A stretch of 64,000 nt of DNA from Ferruginibacter sp. (GCA_025362235.1 JANYGZ010000091.1:26612-90611), one strand, 5' to 3'; counted from the first letter of the stretch, positions 38,479-49,394 are shown. Notes: generated from the sequence alone by a model not told the origin. Program-made: numbers and translations.

Positions 38479-39042
38479 TTATTTGAATTTATGGATGTAA
38501 TCATTATCCAAAAAATATTTTTTAATGTCTTTTAAGTCTCTTAAAACACTGGCATCTACCGATGTCCCTTCCATCTCTAAAACAAATCCACCAATTAATT
38601 CTTCTTTTACCTGCGTTTCAATCTCAATATTTTGAAATGAAGTTGATGATTTTACCTTAGCAATTATATCAGCTTTAAGGCCTTCATTGATAGCTACTGC
38701 AGTTGTTATTTTTAATTGATGAATATCTTTTAATTTATTAAACTGTTCAATAAATGCAGTAGCAATTTCGGGTAAATTGTTTTCCCTTTCTTTGCGAACT
38801 AACAAGTTAATAAATGAGCCTGTAGTGGTGCTTACCCTACCCGTTGTAATGGATTCAATAATTTTTTCCTTTTTATCAGGTTTGATAATAGGGCTACGTA
38901 ATACAGATACAAAATCAGGATTGCTTTTGCAGATAGTTTGTACAAATTTCATATCAGCACATATAACATCAAGCTGATTTAACTCTATCGCCAAATCTAT
39001 TAAACTTTTTGCGTACCTCCCTGCTAAACGTGGATTATTCAT
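38479..39042 (-). CDS. atpH: F-type ATP synthase subunit delta
   Basis: RLAGRYAKSLIDLAIE; C-term IGGFVLEMEGTSVDASVLRDLKDIKKYF; position in operon. Confidence 0.95.
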   Translation of the reverse strand: MNNPRLAGRYAKSLIDLAIELNQLDVICADMKFVQTICKSNPDFVSVLRSPIIKPDKKEKIIESITTGRVSTTTGSFINLLVRKERENNLPEIATAFIEQFNKLKDIHQLKITTAVAINEGLKADIIAKVKSSTSFQNIEIETQVKEELIGGFVLEMEGTSVDASVLRDLKDIKKYFLDNDYIHKFK

Positions 39043-39128
39043 TGTAATTTACTGAACGTTAATTTATTGTTTTGCGAACCTTCAACCTGGTAGTTTATAA
39101 ATGATATTAGTTGAAAATTTGCAATTAT

Positions 39129-39638
39129 CTAATTTAATTTTGCTTCTTCAGCCAGCTGTTTGATATAAGTTTCCTGCTCTGTTTTATTAGATAACTCTCT
39201 ACGCAAAACTTTTTCACTCACTTCTATTACCAGATTGCCCACCTGGTTCTTTATCTCTGTTATAACCAACATTTTCTGATGATTGATACTTGCCTGAGCT
39301 TCTGCCACAATTTTAGCAGCTGCCTCTTTGGCCTGTTCCTTAGCGTCGTTTATAATTTTATCTTTTATTTCTTTGGCCTCTTTTAACATCGTGGCTCTTT
39401 CTTCCCGAGCCTTTGCCATAAAATCTTCATTGTCGCTTTTTAGCTGCGCCATTTCAAGCTTAACTTTCTCTGCAGTTGCTATTGAATTAGCAATATTTCC
39501 TTCTCTTTCATTTAACCCTTTAATGATGGCGGGCCATGCGAATTTTTTGAGTATAAAGAACACGATTAAAAAAGCTAAAAGTGTCCAAACAAGTAATCCC
39601 AAATCTGGTGTTAATAATTGCATTTTTTTGCCCTCCAT
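39129..39638 (-). CDS. atpF: F-type ATP synthase subunit b
   Basis: LLTPDLGLLVWTLLAFLIVFFILKKFAWPAI, long coiled coil. Confidence 0.96.
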   Translation of the reverse strand: MEGKKMQLLTPDLGLLVWTLLAFLIVFFILKKFAWPAIIKGLNEREGNIANSIATAEKVKLEMAQLKSDNEDFMAKAREERATMLKEAKEIKDKIINDAKEQAKEAAAKIVAEAQASINHQKMLVITEIKNQVGNLVIEVSEKVLRRELSNKTEQETYIKQLAEEAKLN

Positions 39639-39761
39639 CTCCCTAAAGGAGTATTTTAATTAATAATACTATTTGTAATTCATGCCATAATTCACAATTT
39701 CCTAAAACAGGCTAGTGATTAAAAATTGTCATGAAAATTAAACTTTTTCGAAAAACTAAAA

Positions 39762-39800
39762 ATTACTGCATCCTCCGTCCTGTACATTGGATGCAGTAAT
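39762..39800 (-). terminator. Intra-operon intrinsic terminator between atpE and atpF
   Basis: ATTACTGCATCC (39762-39773) / GGATGCAGTAAT (39789-39800), perfect 12-bp stem; minus strand continues TTTTAGTTTTTC. Confidence 0.8.
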
Positions 39801-39882
39801 GGCTTTAAAATTTACGAGACCCCATTAGCTTAAATATCAAAGACATCATGAACCTAGGAATACTCTAAATTTTTTAAACTTG

Positions 39883-40143
<261 letters not shown>

Positions 40144-40167
40144 TTATAATGATTAAAAAATAAACAA

Positions 40168-41289
40168 CTAAACAATAATAGCGTCATCCGTAACATGTCC
40201 CTGTTCATGATGCTCCCCTGCAAAAGCCTCCCCGACAAATACGGCTGTTAAAACGGTAAAAATAAAGGCCTGTAAAAAAGCTACCAACAATTCAATAAAA
40301 TAAATAAATATTGTAAATGCAATTGATACCGGAGTAGCTCCCCAACCAATACCCGAATTTAATTCAGCAAAAATGAAAATTAAAGATATTAAACAAATAA
40401 TAATAATATGGCCCGCCACCATGTTAGCAAATAACCTTATTATTAATGCAAATGGTTTAATGAAAACACTTAAAAAATCTACCAATACCAAAATCGGTTT
40501 CACAAAACCTGGTACACCCGGAGGATTAAAAATATGACCCCAATAATGCTTATTTGAACTGAATATTATTACAACAAAGGAAATAAGGCCCAGTATAATG
40601 GTAAATGCAATATTTCCTGACACATTTGCTGTACCAGGTATTAGCCCTATTAAACTATTTATAAGTATAAAGAAAAAAACTGTAAGCAGATAGGGCAGGT
40701 ATTTGTTTGCCTTGTGTGCAAGGTTTGGCCTGGCCACTTCATCTCTTATAAAAATTACCAACACTTCTACCAGGTTTTGTTTGCCCTTTGGTGCAGTAGT
40801 TACGCCAAGCCCTTTAGCATATGTTTTTGCCACGCTTACCATCAGCCAGGTCAATAACGTTAGTGCCAGCATCATTTGTACCACATTACGGGTCAATGAA
40901 AAATTATACACTTTTACAGCTGCGTCAACCGGTAAAATTTTACCCTCTTCGTTTAATTTATAACCATCCACTTCTTTTAAACCATGTTCAAAAGCAGACG
41001 ACATAAAAAAGGAAAAACCTTTTTGTGGAGAATATAATATAACGGGTAAAGGAATGGAAATAGGATGTTTCTGGCCATCGGCTCCTTCATATTCTAAGAA
41101 GTGAAACTCATGAGCATCCATAATATGGCCAAATATTACTTTTTTGGCATTAAACTTTTCATGGTGTTCAACTGCATTTTCTCCTGCTGCTTTTGGTTCA
41201 TTTTCCTGCCCTACTACATTATAGGATAAAGCCAGCAATATTGTGCTAAAAATCAATACCAGTATAGTTTTGATGCTTTTAAATGCCAT
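40168..41289 (-). CDS. atpB: F-type ATP synthase subunit a
   Basis: PFALIIRLFANMVAGHIIIICLISLIF; ELLVAFLQAFIFTVLTAVFVGEA. Confidence 0.97.
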   Translation of the reverse strand: MAFKSIKTILVLIFSTILLALSYNVVGQENEPKAAGENAVEHHEKFNAKKVIFGHIMDAHEFHFLEYEGADGQKHPISIPLPVILYSPQKGFSFFMSSAFEHGLKEVDGYKLNEEGKILPVDAAVKVYNFSLTRNVVQMMLALTLLTWLMVSVAKTYAKGLGVTTAPKGKQNLVEVLVIFIRDEVARPNLAHKANKYLPYLLTVFFFILINSLIGLIPGTANVSGNIAFTIILGLISFVVIIFSSNKHYWGHIFNPPGVPGFVKPILVLVDFLSVFIKPFALIIRLFANMVAGHIIIICLISLIFIFAELNSGIGWGATPVSIAFTIFIYFIELLVAFLQAFIFTVLTAVFVGEAFAGEHHEQGHVTDDAIIV

Positions 41290-41309
41290 ATCGTACCTTA
41301 AATTTGGCG

Positions 41310-41317
41310 CAAAGATA
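41310..41317 (-). promoter_or_regulatory. -7 box (TATCTTTG) upstream of atpB
   Basis: Minus strand TTATCTTTGCGCC 21 nt before atpB ATG. Confidence 0.5.
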
Positions 41318-41383
41318 AGGGTTTAAAAGATAAATCTATAAGGAAGAAAAGAGAATTTTTAGAGCTATTTTTTAGCCTGAATT

Positions 41384-41868
41384 TTAGTCAAGTCCCATTT
41401 CTTTGCGAAGAAGTTTTATTTTTTCAAGTTCAACAACGTCCACTTGATCTTTAGTTCGATTAACTGCCTTTTTATTAGCAATTAATTGGTTAATATGTAA
41501 AAAAGGAATTTTAATATTTTCAATATCTGCAATGGTTGCTATTTGAAAACATTCATCAAAAGTGTAACCTTCTAAACCTTGCATATTAACCAGAATATCT
41601 AGTTGAAGTCCATTATTTAGTCTAAAATCTGTCCAACCCGCAATAAATTGCATACTTTCCATCATAAAGTAATCACCCATATCTGCATCCCTAAACGCCT
41701 TTCTTAAATTAGCTCTGTTGATTAGTGAATCTTCAATCCAAATATCCATATCGGCAGTATATCGCTGATACCCGTGGATATTAGTTGCAAAGCCTCCTAC
41801 TATTACCTAACATTATTATCCTGAAGAGATTCCCAAAATTTTATTATGTCTTCATCAAAAATATCCAT
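41384..41868 (-). pseudogene. Nucleotidyltransferase-like gene disrupted by a frameshift
   Basis: MDIFDEDIIKFWESLQDNNVR | frameshift near 41803-41812 | VIVGGFATNIHGYQRYTADMDIWIEDSLINRANL...; GG..A..H G..R.T.D.D nucleotidyltransferase signature. Confidence 0.75.
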
Positions 41869-41877
41869 CACCGAAAA

Positions 41878-42090
41878 CTATTTATTTTGGTTGTAAGGCT
41901 TGTGGGTAATTTTTGCCCTGTTAAGTGTAGCTTGAATTTTATATAATCTTGTGGCCATTAAAAAACGTTCGGTATAGGAACGATTTAAAGCTTCCCTTAA
42001 TAAATTCATCTCTGCCTTTTCGTAATCAGCAGTTGGCTCATTTAAAATTTTACCATTTAAAGATATTTTATTTTCATCTGAAGAATGCAT
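41878..42090 (-). CDS. Small hypothetical protein paired with the nucleotidyltransferase
   Basis: 70-aa ORF ending 9 nt before the nucleotidyltransferase ATG on the same strand. Confidence 0.65.
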   Translation of the reverse strand: MHSSDENKISLNGKILNEPTADYEKAEMNLLREALNRSYTERFLMATRLYKIQATLNRAKITHKPYNQNK

Positions 42091-42120
42091 TCTGCAATTT
42101 ACTAAAATATTTGGGTAAAA

Positions 42121-43947
42121 TCAAACTGCGGAATTAATTGTTCCCTGCTTTTCAAATTGTAGTTTATGTAATTTAAAATAAAATCCTTGCTTTGCAATTA
42201 GTTCGGCATGGGAACCTATTTCCATTATTTCGCCTTTATCTAATACAATAATTTTATTTGCTTTGCGAATGGTAGATAGCCGGTGAGCAATTATAATAGA
42301 TGTGCGACCGGTGATTAATGTATCAATTGCATGTTGAATTAACTGCTCGCTTTCGGTATCAACTGAAGAAGTGGCTTCATCTAAAATCAATATTGCAGGG
42401 TCATATAATAATGCCCGTGCAAAAGACAATAGCTGGCGCTGCCCTAAGGATAATGTTGCGCCACGTTCCATTACATTATAATCATACCCGCCTGGTAATT
42501 GTAGTATAAAATCGTGTATGCCTATCAATTTGCAGGCTTCAATTACCTGTTCCTTTTTTATATTATTATTGCGTAGGGTAACATTGTCATATACCGAACT
42601 GCTGAATAAAAATACATCCTGTAAAACAACGGCAATTTTACTGCGCAGGTAAAAAAGATTGTATGATTCGATGTTAACATCATCTATTTTTATTGTGCCT
42701 TTTTGAATATGGTACAACCGGTTAACAAGGCTGATAATGGAAGTTTTCCCACTGCCGGTATTACCAACAATAGCCAGCGTTTCTCCTGCATTGATGTTGA
42801 AAGAAATATTTTTAAGAACGTAATTGTCATGATTATAGGCAAACCATACTTTATTAAATTCTATTTTACCTGTAATTGGTTTTAAAGCTTTGTCATTTTC
42901 TTCAGCATCTTGATTGGTAACATCATTATTATCCAATACCTTAAAAACCCTTTCACTGGCAATCATACCCATTTGCAGTACATTGAATTTATCTGCAATA
43001 ACTCTAAGCGGGCGAAACAATAAATTCAAACATAAAATAAAAGAAGTTATAACACCAACAATTTCAGGCTTATTTATATCGGTTAATAATAACGATTGCT
43101 TAGCCGCCCACCAAACTAATAAACCTACCGATAAAGCAGACACTAATTCGACCACAGGAAAAAAAACAGAATAAGCAAAAATTGATCTTACATTGGCATT
43201 TCTGTGTTCTTTATTGATGTTGTTGAATTTCTGAAACTCCCTTTGTTCTGCGGCGAAAGCCTGTACAATTCCCATACCGGTAATATGTTCCTGAACAAAT
43301 GCATTTAATTGTGCTACTGCATTGCGTACGCGTATGAAAGACCTGTTTACACTTTCTTTAAAATAATATGTGGCAATAATTAATGCGGGAAAAGGAGCTA
43401 AACAAACAAGCGTTAATTGCCAGTTTATATAAAACATGTATGCCAACACTGCAATAATTGATAACAGGTCTGCAATAATTGGAATTAGCCCGTCACTAAA
43501 AATATCATTGATAGATTCAATATCATTGATGGTCCGTGTAGTAAGTGTACCGATAGGGGTTTTATCAAATTGAGATAAATTAAGACTGATGACTTTGTTA
43601 TAAGTGGCAACCCGCATATCTTTTACCACGCTTTGCCCAATGGAAGCCGTAAAAAAAGTAAAAATAAACCGACAGACTGTTTCAATTAAAAGTAAGGCAA
43701 GCTGAACAATTGTAATACCAATAATTACAGGCCCGGCTCCTTTCAAAAACCAATATTGGGTTCCTGTTTGTAAGCCTTTGGTAATGGTGATCTGGATCAG
43801 CCATGGACGTATGGGAGAAATAACAGCTAGAAAAATGGCCAGAAAAATTGACCAGAAAAAAAATTTTTTATAAGGTGAAGCAAATTGAAATACCCTTCGC
43901 AACAATGAAAAATTAAAGACCGTTTTTACCTTTGCATGCTCACTCAT
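42121..43947 (-). CDS. ABC transporter, fused permease/ATPase (MsbA-like exporter)
   Basis: LAIVGNTGSGKTSIISLVNRLY Walker A; LSLGQRQLLSFARALLYDPAILILDEATSSVDTESE; six TM region. Confidence 0.95.
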   Translation of the reverse strand: MSEHAKVKTVFNFSLLRRVFQFASPYKKFFFWSIFLAIFLAVISPIRPWLIQITITKGLQTGTQYWFLKGAGPVIIGITIVQLALLLIETVCRFIFTFFTASIGQSVVKDMRVATYNKVISLNLSQFDKTPIGTLTTRTINDIESINDIFSDGLIPIIADLLSIIAVLAYMFYINWQLTLVCLAPFPALIIATYYFKESVNRSFIRVRNAVAQLNAFVQEHITGMGIVQAFAAEQREFQKFNNINKEHRNANVRSIFAYSVFFPVVELVSALSVGLLVWWAAKQSLLLTDINKPEIVGVITSFILCLNLLFRPLRVIADKFNVLQMGMIASERVFKVLDNNDVTNQDAEENDKALKPITGKIEFNKVWFAYNHDNYVLKNISFNINAGETLAIVGNTGSGKTSIISLVNRLYHIQKGTIKIDDVNIESYNLFYLRSKIAVVLQDVFLFSSSVYDNVTLRNNNIKKEQVIEACKLIGIHDFILQLPGGYDYNVMERGATLSLGQRQLLSFARALLYDPAILILDEATSSVDTESEQLIQHAIDTLITGRTSIIIAHRLSTIRKANKIIVLDKGEIMEIGSHAELIAKQGFYFKLHKLQFEKQGTINSAV

Positions 43948-44031
43948 AATGGAAAGTTAGTAATTTACTTTTTGTGCTTTAGTAATTAATTATAGGATAT
44001 ATTTTAATCAAGCTTTAGGATGTTGTAAATA

Positions 44032-46236
44032 TTATTTTGACTCCATTTTTAAATTATAAGCTTTAATGAATATAGCACCCAGGTTTTTGTAAGGAGGTAT
44101 ATAATCATCCCAGCTTTCACGGATTTCTTTGTTGGGATCCGCATAAAAAATTTTTGTCAAAGCTCCCCACATATCTTTCCAAACAATGGTGTTGCCTGAC
44201 ATAAATGCCTGGTTAAGGTAGTTGATAATTGGTTTGTTGATATCTCCTTTTCCTATTTCTTTAGTTGAAATAATATTTGCATCAGGGCAAATAGTCAATA
44301 TCTGGCTAAGGTTTTTATAACCGCCGCATGAACCCAATACAATTATTTTGGCATTTCCGGTCATTCTGTTAATGGTACCCGGCAACCAATAACTGTGCCC
44401 ACGATGAATTACAACAGATGGATTAAGATTATTTTTATTTAAATAATAGCTTAAATGCGCCTGGGCCGTATCATCTAAATTTTTATCGCTATTCAAGGGA
44501 AGATTGGCATAAATCAATACTTTTTTCCCTTGCAAAGATTTTATTTCTACCCATTCTTTTTGTGGCGTTATTTTCCATTCTTTAGATGAAAAGGAGTTAA
44601 TAAAACCCGTATAGTTAGTTTTGCCATCTTCATCTCCGTAAAAAAACACCTGTTGTATAATTCTGCCGCTTGCATCAGTAAGATATTTATTGTCTATTGA
44701 ATAAATAGAAGGAATACCAATCTCACTTGTAAGATCTACATTACTGCTATCAGATGATAAAAATATCGTTTTTAATAAACTATATATTACTGTGCCACGG
44801 TTATTATTTTGCTTAATATTCCGCTTTTCATTATTGATTACATTTTTTAAAATTATTTGCAATAGTGCTTTATCAGTTATACTACTATAACTATCCGCTA
44901 CATCAACTGCATCTTCCAGGTTATTAGATTTATCAAGGTTAGCAACAAATGCTTTCATTAATACGGGTGATTTATCGGGTGGCATTGTTTTTAAAAAATT
45001 ATCCAGCTGGTTAAAATTCGCAGCCATTTTAATAAACTTTCTAAAAAAATCCATATTTACACTTAGTAGTAATTCATCACCTCTTGGTATAGTGCCCAGT
45101 TTTTGTATCAACCGGTTATAACTATGTTTATAACTGGAAGTATAAATTTCATTTTCACCCATTACAATTACATAATAAATTTCCTGGGCCGATAATGGAT
45201 CAAGCGCCTTCATCCTTATGGCAAGATTGTTTTGTTCATGCAGTTCGTTGATTGGTTTAACGAAATGCTGGATTGCCTTTCTCTGCAACATTTCTCTTAA
45301 CCCATTGGTACCAAACATAGCTATCGGTGTATCTTTTGCTATTAAACGCAACTGGTAACTTATTTCGGTTTTTACCAATAACTTAAAATAGCCAACACTA
45401 TCACCTTCTCCATCTCCAATGTATTTCTTTATTGAATCAACTAACAATTTTCCGGTTAAAATATCATCTAAAAAAGGATAATAGACCAAAGCATTCGGCG
45501 TATGGCTAAGACTGGCTATTACTTTTACGAGCTTGTTATTATTCTTTTGTATCAATTTACTTTCAGGGGAATTGCTTGCAGAAGCATAGTCATATAACTG
45601 CTTAGGATTATTGATACTCGCTAATACCACAAGGCTATCTGCAAAAGGTTCATTAACATAGGGGCGAATAGAGGAAAGAATTTTATCGGGGTTTAAGGTA
45701 CAATATTTTAAAAATAAAATATTCTTACTTTCTGCATATCCAATATTATTTTTAAAAATTTCAGTATTAATTTTTCCAATTTCATAGGGAGCTTCGTGAA
45801 TATATTGCACCATGCTTTTTCCGTCGATATTGGCAAACAAAATTTGTTCAAAATTATCTATCAGCATTGGAGCTGAAGCAGGATTCAGTCTTTTAGAAAT
45901 CCATTCCGTTCTAAAATCTTTTACAACCTGAAGTACAAAATTTAGCTGTCGTATTTTTTCATTATTGGAAGCCACCTTAGCATCGTTTTCAATATTATTT
46001 TGCAATTCATTTATTTTTCTGATAATGGCATCCGTTACCTGAAGGTTAATTTCCTCATTTGCAGAAACTTTAATCATGCCATCCAGCTTACCATCTGCTT
46101 TATCGCATTTAGCCTGTTCCTCATTTATGCGCTCGTGAATTAATTTTCTTTGTATGGGAATAACAACAGAATCTACGCTGCCGAAAGCATTACTGCAAAT
46201 AACTATTAATAATGCCGGTAAAAAATATTTCTTCAT
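44032..46236 (-). CDS. Secreted protein of unknown function with C-terminal caspase-like (clan CD) His/Cys signature
   Basis: Signal peptide MKKYFLPALLIVICSNAFG; PSVVIHRGHSYW...AKIIVLGSCGGYKNLSQIL. Confidence 0.75.
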   Translation of the reverse strand: MKKYFLPALLIVICSNAFGSVDSVVIPIQRKLIHERINEEQAKCDKADGKLDGMIKVSANEEINLQVTDAIIRKINELQNNIENDAKVASNNEKIRQLNFVLQVVKDFRTEWISKRLNPASAPMLIDNFEQILFANIDGKSMVQYIHEAPYEIGKINTEIFKNNIGYAESKNILFLKYCTLNPDKILSSIRPYVNEPFADSLVVLASINNPKQLYDYASASNSPESKLIQKNNNKLVKVIASLSHTPNALVYYPFLDDILTGKLLVDSIKKYIGDGEGDSVGYFKLLVKTEISYQLRLIAKDTPIAMFGTNGLREMLQRKAIQHFVKPINELHEQNNLAIRMKALDPLSAQEIYYVIVMGENEIYTSSYKHSYNRLIQKLGTIPRGDELLLSVNMDFFRKFIKMAANFNQLDNFLKTMPPDKSPVLMKAFVANLDKSNNLEDAVDVADSYSSITDKALLQIILKNVINNEKRNIKQNNNRGTVIYSLLKTIFLSSDSSNVDLTSEIGIPSIYSIDNKYLTDASGRIIQQVFFYGDEDGKTNYTGFINSFSSKEWKITPQKEWVEIKSLQGKKVLIYANLPLNSDKNLDDTAQAHLSYYLNKNNLNPSVVIHRGHSYWLPGTINRMTGNAKIIVLGSCGGYKNLSQILTICPDANIISTKEIGKGDINKPIINYLNQAFMSGNTIVWKDMWGALTKIFYADPNKEIRESWDDYIPPYKNLGAIFIKAYNLKMESK

Positions 46237-46412
46237 AAAGATTTTTCAACTGTAAAGATGGTAAAAAATGATTTGCGTTTTTTACCATACTATTGCAAGG
46301 ATTGATATTTTGCCAAAGTTACAGCATGTGGTTAACAATTTGATAATATGGGAACCCTTTTGAACTGATGCTTTATTAAACTGATAGACTACTTTTGTGC
46401 ATCGAAAAAAGT

Positions 46413-47087
46413 ATGAGTAGTGTTAAAAAAATATTAATTGCTGATGATGAGCCAGATATACTGGAAATTATTCAGTTTAATTTACAGGCAGAAGGTTATG
46501 AAGTTATTACTGCCAAAAACGGTGATGAAGCGATAGACCAGGCAAAAAGACATCTACCCGACCTTATTATTCTTGACATAATGATGCCAGGAAAAAATGG
46601 CATTGATGTTTGTAACATTCTTCGTATGCAGCCAGCTTTTAAGGAAAAATTGATTGTTTTTTTATCTGCTTTAAGTGATGAAGGAACAGAGATACGAGGC
46701 TTGGAAACTGGTGCAGATGATTATATTACCAAACCTATCCGCCCTAAGATCTTAATCAGCAAAGTAAATGCACTTTTCAGAAGGTTGAATAAAGAAGGTA
46801 ACAATATTTTGCAACACGGTGACCTTAAAATTGACCGGGAAAAATATATTATTAACTACCAGGGCAATGATATTATTTTAGCCCGGAAGGAGTTTGAATT
46901 ACTGGCATTACTGGCTTCCAAGCCAGGTAAGGTTTTTTTACGAAACGAAATACTAAACCAGGTATGGGGTACCGAAGTAATAGTGGGTGACCGCACCATT
47001 GATGTTCACATCCGTAAAATTCGCCAAAAGTTGGACCTCGATTGCATTACTACTGTAAAAGGAGTTGGTTATAAATTTGAATTATAG
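46413..47087 (+). CDS. OmpR/PhoB-type response regulator
   Basis: KKILIADDEPDILEIIQFNLQAEGYEV...DLIILDIMMPGKNG; winged-helix RTIDVHIRKIRQKL. Confidence 0.95.
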   Translation: MSSVKKILIADDEPDILEIIQFNLQAEGYEVITAKNGDEAIDQAKRHLPDLIILDIMMPGKNGIDVCNILRMQPAFKEKLIVFLSALSDEGTEIRGLETGADDYITKPIRPKILISKVNALFRRLNKEGNNILQHGDLKIDREKYIINYQGNDIILARKEFELLALLASKPGKVFLRNEILNQVWGTEVIVGDRTIDVHIRKIRQKLDLDCITTVKGVGYKFEL

Positions 47088-47295
47088 AATTCCTCCTTTA
47101 ATAAACAGCAGGGCATTGATTTAACTGCATAGCCAATATGTAATTAGCCCCTTCGCTAAAACTGTTTAACTTACACATTATTTACGTACAATCAAATATG
47201 GCGGTCACCTGCTATTGAAATTTTGAAAATACCAAAGCTATTAGTTTTACCATTCGCCTGTTGCTAACCAGACTTATTAAAAAATAATTTGCAAA

Positions 47296-48351
47296 ATGTT
47301 TCCGACAAAGAATCTTTCTCCACAACAGCTTTCAGGTATCACTGCGGTAATTATCTCCATCCCTATAAGTGTTGGCATTTATTTTTTTAAACCATCCTGG
47401 TGGTACCCGCTAATATTTTTCCTGATAATTTTTACTGGAAGCTATGGATTAATATTATTTATGGTTCAGCAATTTGTTTACCGCAAAATAAAACTGATTT
47501 ATAAATTAATTTATCAAACCAAAGCCAGCAAAAGAGAAGAGTTTTATTATAAAAATATATTGCCTCAAAAAAGTATTGATGAGGTAAGGGAAGATGTGGA
47601 AAAATGGGCCGAACAGCGAAAAGCAGAAATAGAAATATTAACAAAAAACGAAGTGTACCGAAAAGAATTTTTACAAAATTTATCTCATGAACTAAAAACA
47701 CCCATATTCGCTATACAAGGTTATGTTGATACCTTAATAAACGGGGCTTTAGAGAACCCTGAAGTAAATAGAAAATTTTTAGGCAGCACTTCCAGGAATA
47801 TAGAAAGGCTTGTAAATCTTTTAAATGACCTTGACGAAATATCAAAGCTGGAACATGGTGAACAATTACTGTATAAAGAGAATTTTGTAATCCAGGAATT
47901 GGTAAAGGATGTTTATGAATCTCTTTTAATTAAAGCAGATGAAAAACAAATAAGGATGGTTATAAAAAAGGGATGTGAAATGCCTTTAACTGTATTTGCC
48001 GACAAAGAAAAAATCAGGCAGGTACTTATTAATTTAATAGAAAACGCTATTAAGTACGGCAAACAAAATGGCACTATTGAAGCCAGCGCTTACAAAATTG
48101 ATGGCAAAAGGATTTTAATGGAAATAAGTGATGATGGCAATGGTATTGCTGAAGAGCATTTAGGCAGGGTATTCGAACGCTTTTACAGAACAGATCTTGA
48201 CCGCAGCAGAAAAATTGGGGGAAGTGGTTTAGGGCTTGCCATTTGCAAACATATCATTGAAGCACATCAACAAACCATCCATGTAAGAAGCACCATTGAT
48301 GTTGGAAGCACTTTTGGTTTTACATTAGAATCTAAAAAGGACCAGGGCTAA
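47296..48351 (+). CDS. Sensor histidine kinase (PhoR-like)
   Basis: FLQNLSHELKTPIFAIQGYVDTL H-box; LINLIENAIKYG; GSGLGLAICKHIIEAH. Confidence 0.95.
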   Translation: MFPTKNLSPQQLSGITAVIISIPISVGIYFFKPSWWYPLIFFLIIFTGSYGLILFMVQQFVYRKIKLIYKLIYQTKASKREEFYYKNILPQKSIDEVREDVEKWAEQRKAEIEILTKNEVYRKEFLQNLSHELKTPIFAIQGYVDTLINGALENPEVNRKFLGSTSRNIERLVNLLNDLDEISKLEHGEQLLYKENFVIQELVKDVYESLLIKADEKQIRMVIKKGCEMPLTVFADKEKIRQVLINLIENAIKYGKQNGTIEASAYKIDGKRILMEISDDGNGIAEEHLGRVFERFYRTDLDRSRKIGGSGLGLAICKHIIEAHQQTIHVRSTIDVGSTFGFTLESKKDQG

Positions 48352-48533
48352 CACTGATTTGCTGATTAACTGATGTACCAATTATTGAAAACAGTTTGGT
48401 CTTCATTTTACAAATTACCTTTTTTATTATCGAATCAACATATTGTCACTTCAGCTAATTGGTAAAGTTTTCGTAACGCCTTGTTTACAATTACTACACA
48501 TTGTAGAATGAACTTTGCAGCAAACTATATCCG

Positions 48534-49385
48534 TTGCAAAAAAGAAAACTTGATGTAGCCGTAGTATCAGATGTACACCTTGGCACTTATGGTTGCCGTG
48601 CTAATGAGCTATCCCGTTATCTTTCCACCATAGACCCTTCTATACTTATCTTAAACGGCGATATTATTGACATTTGGCAGTTTAGTAAAAAGTACTGGCC
48701 CGCAGGGCACATGCAGGTTATAAAACAAATTACCAGTATGCTTAGCCGTGGTGTAAAAGTATATTATGTAACAGGTAACCACGACGAAATGCTTCGAAGG
48801 TTTGAAAATTTTTCAGTGGGCGATTTTCATATTGTAAATAAGTTAGTCATACATCATAGCAATGGTAAAAGAAGCTGGATATTTCATGGCGATGTATTTG
48901 ATGTAATAATGAAGCATAGCAAATGGCTGGCAAAACTGGGAGCTGTTGGGTACGATATGTTAATTTACATCAATGCATTCATAAATTCTATCAGTAAAAA
49001 ACTGGGTAAAGAAAAAATATCTTTATCGAAAAAGATAAAAAATTCTGTAAAGGGTGCTGTAACTCATATTAGTAATTTTGAAGAAACCGCTGCTAATATT
49101 GCTATTGAAAAAGAATATGATTATGTGCTTTGCGGGCACATACACCAACCTTGTAAACGCCAGATAAGAAATGTCAATGGCAGTGTTACTTATTTAAACT
49201 CCGGTGACTGGATAGAAAATTTAACATCCCTGGAATACTACGATAATGAATGGAATATTTATCACTACCACCAGGACGAATTGGTGCACGAACTCAACGA
49301 TTCTTTTTACGCAGATGAAGCAGCCTACCTGCGTACTGCCGAACTATTTAAAATAATGATGGACGATTTTGTAAATGCATCTTAA
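48534..49385 (+). CDS. LpxH-like calcineurin-type metallophosphoesterase
   Basis: VVSDVHLGTYGCRANELSRYL, LNGDIIDIWQF, VTGNHDEML, CGHIHQP; TTG start. Confidence 0.88.
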   Translation: MQKRKLDVAVVSDVHLGTYGCRANELSRYLSTIDPSILILNGDIIDIWQFSKKYWPAGHMQVIKQITSMLSRGVKVYYVTGNHDEMLRRFENFSVGDFHIVNKLVIHHSNGKRSWIFHGDVFDVIMKHSKWLAKLGAVGYDMLIYINAFINSISKKLGKEKISLSKKIKNSVKGAVTHISNFEETAANIAIEKEYDYVLCGHIHQPCKRQIRNVNGSVTYLNSGDWIENLTSLEYYDNEWNIYHYHQDELVHELNDSFYADEAAYLRTAELFKIMMDDFVNAS

Positions 49386-49394
49386 AACATTTTA

